Source: Pseudomicrostroma phylloplanum
Taxonomy: Eukaryota > Basidiomycota > Exobasidiomycetes > Microstromatales
Assembly (NCBI GenBank): GCA_039545275.1
Contig: BCHS01000001.1
Span: 2,000,853 to 2,064,852, forward strand
Direction of reading: 5' to 3'
DNA: 64,000 nt
Under the pieces are notes generated by a model. That model had not been told where the DNA came from. It was given only the letters and a program-made list of their open reading frames with translations, and did no database searches. The stretch's first letter is position 1. Every line of letters starts with the position of its first letter. Shown one piece after another: positions 57,479 through 64,000 of the stretch. The position numbers and the translations under genes are program-made.

Positions 57479-58077
57479 GACCTTGTAGCCCCGGAGCGTC
57501 CGCACGAAGTTGATTGCCTTGGTGATCATCATGACACAAGCATCCTTTCTAAAGATCAACACGAACGAAGCCATCTTCCGGTGAGCAAAATCTGATCCGA
57601 GCGAAGCACAAGTGCCAAGTCAACTCACCCTGCATGATTCCCCATTCTCGCCTTCTTAGGAGCAGGAGCATCCAAAGCCTCTTCTTCGGCAAGTCGCTCC
57701 TTGCCTCTTGAGCTTCCTCCGATCTCTAAGCCAGACACATCGCCTCCAGTAGGTCTTGAATCGGATCCCGATGCAACAGGAGCAAAGAGGGCCGTGAGCT
57801 TCCTGGTCCCTTCCGCTGCTTTGGCGGGGATGCTGGGACCGGCCCTTTGCTTCCTGGATGGGTCAGCAGCAGGGTCCCAGCGAAGCGTGACAGGAGCTGG
57901 GACAGGAGCAGGGGCGGAAAGACGGCGAGGGGCGCGAGGAGGAGAGGAAGGAGGTGTCTCACCAGCCCCGATCCACTCGGGGAGAGGAGAAGAGGGCATC
58001 GCAGCCTCTGCCTCAGGAGCAGGAGAAGAGGCGGTGAGATCAATAAGCTCTTGGTTGTGGCTATTTGCTGAATGCAT
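57479..58077 (-). pseudogene. Island nuclease family copy C (promoter-proximal first exon)
   Basis: Exon 1 (58077-57629, 449 nt, ends in phase 2) encodes MHSANSHNQELIDLTASSP (SUMO-interaction-like LIDLT), Pro/Ser-rich sequence, VTLRWDPAAD, the PIP-like TRKLTALFAPVASG, and ERLAEEEALDAPAPKKARMG as basic signal, with a gtgagt donor. About 30 residues of exon 2 follow (CVMMITKAINFVRTLRGYKVC) before the sequence switches into copy B's first exon at about 57478. The first exon is intact and has its own start. Confidence 0.68.
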
Positions 58078-58400
58078 CCTTTGATGTGACAGGTTGAGAG
58101 CGCCTGGCTACCAGATCTGGCTGTTTGCTAGAGACATGGGTGATTGCGTGACAGGTGACGACATTGTCAGCAAAGGTACAAGAGTGTCGAGCACAGCGAT
58201 ACGGACAGCACTGACCTGTGTACGCATGTCTAGTCGTAATGTAGATGAGAAGGGACCAGCCCTTGTTCGAGATGCCCACTGGATACTACTTGAGAGGTGG
58301 TGAGCACCCGTTGCGGTGACGTCTAGTCAGTGGGTAGAGTGTTGATGATGACATGATGGGCAGCAGCCATGTCAGTGAGGAGTGGAGTGACGACAATAGC
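58078..58400. other. Island/OPT boundary
   Basis: About 320 bp between the start of copy C and the OPT stop. It must hold the copy C promoter. No gene seen. Confidence 0.5.
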
Positions 58401-60647
58401 TCAGATACAGTAGCACTGACCATGTAGTCTTCGAGGCGAAGTCCAGCTGCCGAGGTTCCTCTTGCGCCAGACCTTGTGGGTGAGGAAGCCGACGAATGCC
58501 CACGAGGTGTAGTTGTACGCAGTAGCGGGTGGAATGTAACCTGTACCGGTGAAGATGACAGGCCAATTGACGTAGCGGATCCAAGACTTGGGGTAGCGTC
58601 TGGCGAGCAGCCACGTCGGGATAGGGACGAGAGCACCCACCAGGAAGAAGTAGAGGATGGCATTGTACTCCTGATGAGCAGAGTAGTTCAACTTAGGTCC
58701 AATGAGACCCCAGATCACCGAAGCAGTGCCAATGACAGTGGTATTGGGGCAAATAAAGCTATCGTCAGCGTCCGACGTGCAGATCCCGTTTATGTTGGCG
58801 AGAGACCAAATCTGTACGCCCAAGAGAACAAAGGCGGACACAATGGTGGCGATGAGCTGCGACATGAACACTGTACGTGGGCCGATTTTTTGATAATGAG
58901 CGAACTTCTGGTCCTGTAGAAAGGCGACTGCTTGATACATTGAAATGTACGAGTAAGTCTTGAAGAGCATCATACAGATCGGCTTGCCGGGCCGAGCGTA
59001 TCCAATGATAAATTCTGAAAGCACATTAAGTCCCACTTCGATGTTGCTGACTGCATAGATGATTCCAATAGGGAGAGTGTAAATGGCACCGATGAGGAGT
59101 CCCAGGAACAGAGCCCAGACCGGCATCTGTGTGTCCCAGACTTCGATTGAAATGATGGCAAAGACAATCGAAACCACGAAGGTCACAGCGTACCACCAGA
59201 CAGGCACTTCTTTGTAGGACTTCATGAGGCGGGCGTGAACGTCAGGCTCCTCGCTGCGAGACGTTCTGAGCTGCTTGAGGATATCCTTGCCAGAGAAGAG
59301 CGCGGTATGCACGATAGTGGCCGTCATTGATGCAAAGGAAAGGCCATAGGAGATCGAGAAGACCGCCGGGAGATACTGGGCGCTGTAGTTGTTGTACTTC
59401 TCCGCATCGAAGGTTCCCTGCGGGGTAATGATACTACTTGTGTTGTATCGCTCGCCAAATCGATCAAAGGTATGACTGTTGCTCATGGGCAGATACTTGG
59501 CGTGCCCGACGTTGGTGTAGTACATCGCAGGTGCAACGATCCAGAAGAAGAGGACCAGCGAGAAGATGACGTTGGCCTGTGTGAACCACGGCGTCACTAG
59601 AGGTGAGGAGCCAATGTAGTTGATCTGCGCCCAGTCGAAGCTGATAAGAGACATGCCCAGCCCCGAGCTTGTGCCGAACAATTGATTGACAACAATGTTG
59701 TTAGGAGCGATCCAGGTCACCCAAGCAAAGTTGCTGAGCGCAGTGAAAATGTAGCCAGGGAAGAAGTACCACAGAAAGATGGCTACAAAGGATAGGCCGA
59801 AGAATTTCTGTCTTGACATGAAGCGTGAGTCCTCTACCTTCTGGTGGTGCAAAGTGGAGAGGAGAGAGCAGTATGCCAAGGTCGTGGGCCAGATCATTGC
59901 AGCTGGGTAGATGAGGAATCTACGACAGAAGCCTGCATAACTAAAGCCAATGATCTGGGTCGAGAGCACCACTAGGATCGAGTATCCGAAAGGAGCAGGC
60001 TGTCCGTATGTCTGATCCTGTACTATAAGAAGGTCTGTCGCATAGGCTCTTTGATATACTACGGTCGCCATGATCGAGATGACAGTGTGCTCTTTGATGT
60101 TGAAGGGCCCGGGGTTGAGACTGAAGCTTCCCCAACGCGTCTTGAGCGCCCTGGTCGGAAGTACCTTGGCCAAGAAAACTCCGAAGGGGTAGCAGACGAG
60201 CTGAACGCACAGACCAGTGATTGTGACCGAAGGATAACGGAAGGACAGAAGCTGGTTGACTCCACTGAGAATGACGACGAAGATCAGGCCGAGGAACCAA
60301 GCGCGAAATGTGTTGACGGGCATGTCGGGGTCATCGACGGCGGCAACAGCTGCAGCGACTTCTGGGTAGATCGAGTCGTTGAGTAGCACCTGTTCAAGCT
60401 CCTTCTCAGCAGCTACATCGCCGTGTTCCAGGGCAGCAATGACCTTGTCTCTGAAATCAGCATCGAGATTGGGGTCTGCTAGGAGATCGTGTTCGGCGAT
60501 GCCGACCTTGAGGTCATGCTCGATAGTGGGAAGAGGCGGCAGGTCGCTGTCAGCAACCTCACCCTTCTTGTCATCGAGGCCAATGTTGTCATCTGAAGAA
60601 GACGATGCCACCTCTACCTGAGGTTTCTCATCATGTGAGGGCGCCAT
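58401..60647 (-). CDS. Oligopeptide transporter (OPT family)
   Basis: Single exon, 748 residues. A ~110-residue acidic cytosolic N-terminus is followed by the OPT core: VNTFRAWFLGLIFVVILSG, then FRYPSVTITGLCVQLVCYPFG, the family signature SLNPGPFNIKEH, and about fifteen hydrophobic segments, with KSWIRYVNWPVIFTGTG and PPATAYNYTSWAFVGFLTH near the end. Family members are proton-coupled importers of tetra/pentapeptides or glutathione at the plasma membrane. The frame ends soon after HKVWRKRNLGSW, where other OPT proteins continue with a last membrane segment; none of the three frames downstream gives a convincing one. The GATA-type motifs upstream fit nitrogen control. Confidence 0.88.
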   Translation of the reverse strand: MAPSHDEKPQVEVASSSSDDNIGLDDKKGEVADSDLPPLPTIEHDLKVGIAEHDLLADPNLDADFRDKVIAALEHGDVAAEKELEQVLLNDSIYPEVAAAVAAVDDPDMPVNTFRAWFLGLIFVVILSGVNQLLSFRYPSVTITGLCVQLVCYPFGVFLAKVLPTRALKTRWGSFSLNPGPFNIKEHTVISIMATVVYQRAYATDLLIVQDQTYGQPAPFGYSILVVLSTQIIGFSYAGFCRRFLIYPAAMIWPTTLAYCSLLSTLHHQKVEDSRFMSRQKFFGLSFVAIFLWYFFPGYIFTALSNFAWVTWIAPNNIVVNQLFGTSSGLGMSLISFDWAQINYIGSSPLVTPWFTQANVIFSLVLFFWIVAPAMYYTNVGHAKYLPMSNSHTFDRFGERYNTSSIITPQGTFDAEKYNNYSAQYLPAVFSISYGLSFASMTATIVHTALFSGKDILKQLRTSRSEEPDVHARLMKSYKEVPVWWYAVTFVVSIVFAIISIEVWDTQMPVWALFLGLLIGAIYTLPIGIIYAVSNIEVGLNVLSEFIIGYARPGKPICMMLFKTYSYISMYQAVAFLQDQKFAHYQKIGPRTVFMSQLIATIVSAFVLLGVQIWSLANINGICTSDADDSFICPNTTVIGTASVIWGLIGPKLNYSAHQEYNAILYFFLVGALVPIPTWLLARRYPKSWIRYVNWPVIFTGTGYIPPATAYNYTSWAFVGFLTHKVWRKRNLGSWTSPRRLHGQCYCI

Positions 60648-61907
60648 TGGAGCTATCTCAGTGAGGGGGACTTGGTCGAATACCGTGTGGGGTGAGGAAA
60701 GGAGGAAGGATGGGTTAAAGGAGAGAAATGGGAACTCTTATCTGGCAATGTGCCGGTGGTCCAGGTACACTGCGATGCCTCCGCTCTTCGGCCGCTCTTC
60801 GGACCTGCGTCTACACTTGCCTTTACGGCCCAGCCCGTATCGGTAATACCGCGTCGCTCTAAGGCCGTGCGGCGGGCGAGCGGGGCGGCGGGCGGGAAGG
60901 CGGGTCACGCGGGGCGCGCTGACGGAGCCCAGTGTCCTGCAGCCTGCCTCCGCAAACGCCGATTGCGCCGACTTCCGCTCGCGGCGAGAACACCCACAAT
61001 GCCTGGCCAGCGAGACGTTGCTAAGCGAGGCCAGTGATAAGCTCTTCTCCCGGAGGCTGTCCACGCACAATGTCCGGCAAGGGGGCAGCGAGGCTATGCC
61101 AGCCGAGGACAGTGATAAGCTCTTCTACCCGCGTCGGCTTCACCTCCTTCCCCACAGTGGCAGCCTACCGTGGGTAAGGCTTTCCTTATCCGAACTCAGG
61201 CTCTGTCCTGCCCGCTCACCCCTCGACCGGCCCGGACTGGCTTTGCCGGTTGCCACACCCATAACGCTGATCCAAGCCTAGCCCCTTCCTACGGGATCGG
61301 CATCGTCTCCTCGCCTTTTCTGTGGATTACCGAGAGCACCGCTCCTCTGATCTGTAGTCTCTGTGTGCCCTGGGCTCCCGCGACCGAGCCAGTGCAGACG
61401 CGCCGCTAGGGTGCCGTCCGCCGATTGCCCCGTAGACTGCTCCGCCGGCTGCCCATGGACACTCGCTGCCACTCTTTGACCTGCACGCCATCCTTTCACC
61501 CTGCACGCCGTCCTCCTTCTGCAGAGGCTGCGCCCGAACACTCACCACTTCTGCAGCGCCCTGGAGATAATTCACTCACGCTCTTATCTTTCACGACTAC
61601 CTCTCCTTTCATAAGCTTTACGACCAAAATACAGAAAACCCCTCAGATCTCGGACCTGTAGAGCTTATAGAACCGAAGGCTGTCCGGCGGCGTGCGAGAT
61701 TCGTAAGCAGCGCCGAGGATGCCGGACGCAGGTGGGGTGAGGTGTCCCCACAGGGGCGCGGCTCCGCATGGCAGCCCCACCCTTCCGGTTCCGATGGAGG
61801 AGGTGATTTTTTTTGGGCCATTTCCGTTCCGTGCAGGGCTCACGAAAGCTTCTCACTGCTAAACCTACCTGGTGCGTGCCTGCGAGCTTGGCCCACCAAT
61901 ACACACT
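60648..61907. promoter_or_regulatory. Divergent OPT / ELP1 promoter with repeated GATA motif
   Basis: CAGTGATAAGCTCTTCT occurs at 61032-61048 and 61110-61126, 78 bp apart. Further GATAAG/CTTATC cores lie near 60738, 61188 and 61583. Fungal GATA factors act on nitrogen or iron genes, and peptide transporters are typical nitrogen targets. No coding sequence is supported; frames here are overlapping and random-looking. Confidence 0.45.
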
Positions 61908-64000
61908 ATGCGAGACCTCACCCTGATCGGGCGAGAGCGTCGTCGGCAGCATGCTCAAGCTGGCTCGTTGCTCTCTGTCTCTGGCCTCGCATTCGATACC
62001 ACGTCCAATACAGCATATACCGTCCTCCACTCCACGCCCACATCGTCTGGCATCGCTGCATTTCAAATCTTCTCACACCAGCTAGGCGGCAGTGCTGAAG
62101 CGGCGTCGTCGCTGCTGATCAAAGTCGACTTGGTAGCTAGCACCTCTCAACTGTCACCAAAGGAGCATGGACAGAGTCAAGTGCGGTCGTTTACCTTTCT
62201 GGCAGACGGTGGCTCGGCAGTGAACGATGAGCCAGCACTCTGCCTCATTACTTCCGGCGGAGACATCGTCCTCATCCCCACTACTACCTCTCCCGATGCA
62301 GGGCCAGTGGAACCACAGATTGTGGGCTCCGTCGAGCAGGGGATCCTGGCAGCTGCTTGGAGCCCAGACGAAGAGGCAGTGGTGCTCGTGGTGCCTTCAG
62401 AGAGCGAATCATCGCAGCACTCGCGGTCCCCAATTGAGAAGATGCTAGTGATGAGCAGAGAGTTCGAGGTCCTGGACGAAAAGCTCATACGCGAGCAAGG
62501 GAGAGGAGATGGTGAGTGAGGCTAGGCGAGGAGGAGTGGGGCTGCGAGATGTTCATTGCCAGCTGACGTGCCTCCGGCCCTCTCCTCTGCTCAGAACAAG
62601 TATCAGTCGGCTGGGGCTCCAGGGCAACTCAATTCCAAGGCTCTGCAGGCAAGGCTGCTGCTATCTCAGAGCTGGAGCCAGACGTCTCACAGGATACGCA
62701 ACCACTCCCCGACGATGACCTCCTACCCCACATCTCATGGCGGGGCGACTGCGCCTTTTACGTCATCTCCAGCCTCGAGCGCCTGAAGTCTGGCCAGGGC
62801 ACCCGCCGAATGATCCGCACCTTTGACAGGTCAGGCAACCTCACGGCCGTCTCGGACGAGACTGAAACTGGCTTGAGCCATGTGGCCACTATGAAGCCCG
62901 TCGGCAATCTCTACGCTACCTCGCAGCGCTTTGATGAGGGCGAGCAGTCGGCTTCTTCTACGTACGCTCGTGGCAGGTCTGGTCGGCACGACATCACCTT
63001 CTTTGAGCGCAATGGCTTGAAGAGGGGCGGCTTCTCGCTGCGCGAAGAGGGAGGAGCAATGGTAGATGGCAAAGAAGGCGGTATCACCGAGCCTCCTCTT
63101 TTGGACACGGACGCAAAGGAGCGCGCTACGACGACTTCCTGGACCCGTCCGCATGAAATCGTTGACGTCAAGTGGAACAGTGATGGGTCTTGCCTAGCCG
63201 TGCATCTGCGGTCTGAATTGTCAGACGTCCTGCAAATCTGGATGGTCGGCAATTGGCATTGGTACCTCAAGCAGGAGATCCGGCCCTCCAGCAGCAGCAG
63301 CAGCGTCAGCGACGTCACTCCAGCTAGACTTCGAGCGTGGATGTGGCACCCCGAGCAGCCCTTTAAGCTCCTCGCAGCCTCATCAGAGTCCCTCGATGCC
63401 TATACCTTCAGTCACACCACATGTACTCAGCCTCTTGCGCTACCCACGTCCTCATCTGGCGTGGCGGTCACCGATGGCGCTGTTCAACGGATCACCTTCT
63501 TTGACAAGCAGACGGCGCCGCCACCCATGTGTGGACTTGTCCTCCCTACTTCAAATACGGCAGCATGGAGGTCGGTCCTCGACGTAGATTCGCTGCCAGA
63601 AGATGTGCGCCCTGGCGAGCAAGGAGGCTGGACGCCCCGTCACAAGGCATGGGCCGAGTTGGAGCTGCAGACCACGGGACCCTCGTCCTCAAAGGTCATG
63701 GTGGCAATTCTGGCCCTCTTGCACCCCACACTCCCACTCGTACAGCTGTGGTCCTTCACATTCATCTCTCCAAAGGCACTAGCTGTGCCAAGGTACATTG
63801 GTCAGGTGACGTTCGACGGGCCGGAAGATTGGCATGGCATGCAAGTCGTAGTGAATGCCTCTGGCGGTGATGACTCTGCGCCTGCCAGACTTGACGTGGC
63901 CATCTTGGCTGTCGTTGGCCAAGAGGCTCAAGTGATTCACCAAGCAGTTGCCTTTTGGCCTCGCGAGGCCAACAGCGGCTTGCAGAGTCTCGACGGGCAA
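61908..64000 (+). CDS. ELP1: Elongator complex protein 1, 5' part
   Basis: Scaffold of Elongator, which adds the cm5 group to wobble uridines of tRNAs. Exon 1 is 61908-62511; exon 2 starts at 62595 and runs in frame to the window edge, giving about 670 residues of an expected ~1300. Diagnostic segments: MRDLTLIG at the start, ILAAAWSPDEEAVVLV, RTFDRSGNL, the conserved VDVKWNSDGSCLAVHL, and LQIWMVGNWHWYLKQEI, all in the N-terminal WD40 propellers. The gene is cut by the end of the window, not broken. It is divergent from the OPT transporter. Confidence 0.93.

Overview
The window comes from a eukaryotic nuclear genome, almost certainly a basidiomycete fungus. Genes carry many short introns (about 50-140 nt, gtgagt/gtaagt donors, cag/tag acceptors), ribosomal protein genes have 5'UTR introns, and gene content and order look fungal. 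The extracellular sedolisin, NADP-glutamate dehydrogenase, Erf4-type subunit, Scs7-type hydroxylase and OPT transporter fit a smut-related (Ustilaginomycotina-like) yeast, but that placement is inference only.

Left arm, 1-30.1 kb, is ordinary dense gene space: a Thr/Ser-rich wall or secreted protein (1.8-4.3 kb), a sedolisin protease (6.4-8.2), glutamate dehydrogenase (9.4-11.1), a Grg1-like stress protein and a DJ-1 protein in divergent orientation (11.5-13.3), a fatty acid 2-hydroxylase and LSM6 in divergent orientation (13.9-16.5), a PTEN phosphatase and an Erf4-like palmitoyltransferase subunit in divergent orientation (16.7-20.6), an intron-containing tRNA-Leu, a small membrane protein, divergent ribosomal proteins L5 and L24 (22.8-25.5), a possible PD-(D/E)XK-fold protein (26.2-27.7) and a secreted histidine acid phosphatase (28.3-30.1). 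Most models below were closed in frame exon by exon.

Centre, 30.1-58.4 kb, is an accessory island. It is filled with full, partial and broken copies of one multidomain family that I do not recognise as a named family. Modules in order are: a first exon with a SUMO-interaction-like motif, a PIP-box-like motif and a basic nuclear localisation signal; a short HWG module; a GIY-YIG nuclease-like domain; a QRIT module; an acidic linker; an ADVT module; tandem Trp-rich repeats; and, in one copy, a spliced HNH-type nuclease tail with an acidic C-terminus. Copies lie on both strands. At 52.4-58.1 kb five partial copies form a staircase in which each starts further along the gene, and the first exons of the two upstream copies are in splice phase with the intact nuclease exon of the third. 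The island also holds a nine-unit ~149-bp tandem repeat, a 41-bp-arm inverted repeat, and two short motifs dispersed among copies. It is my candidate for an undescribed system: a nuclear, possibly PCNA/SUMO-directed, double-nuclease family that is amplifying and decaying in place.

Right arm, 58.4-64 kb, returns to conserved genes: an OPT-type peptide transporter whose predicted C-terminus stops short exactly at the island edge, and, divergent from it, the 5' part of Elongator subunit ELP1, cut by the window end.
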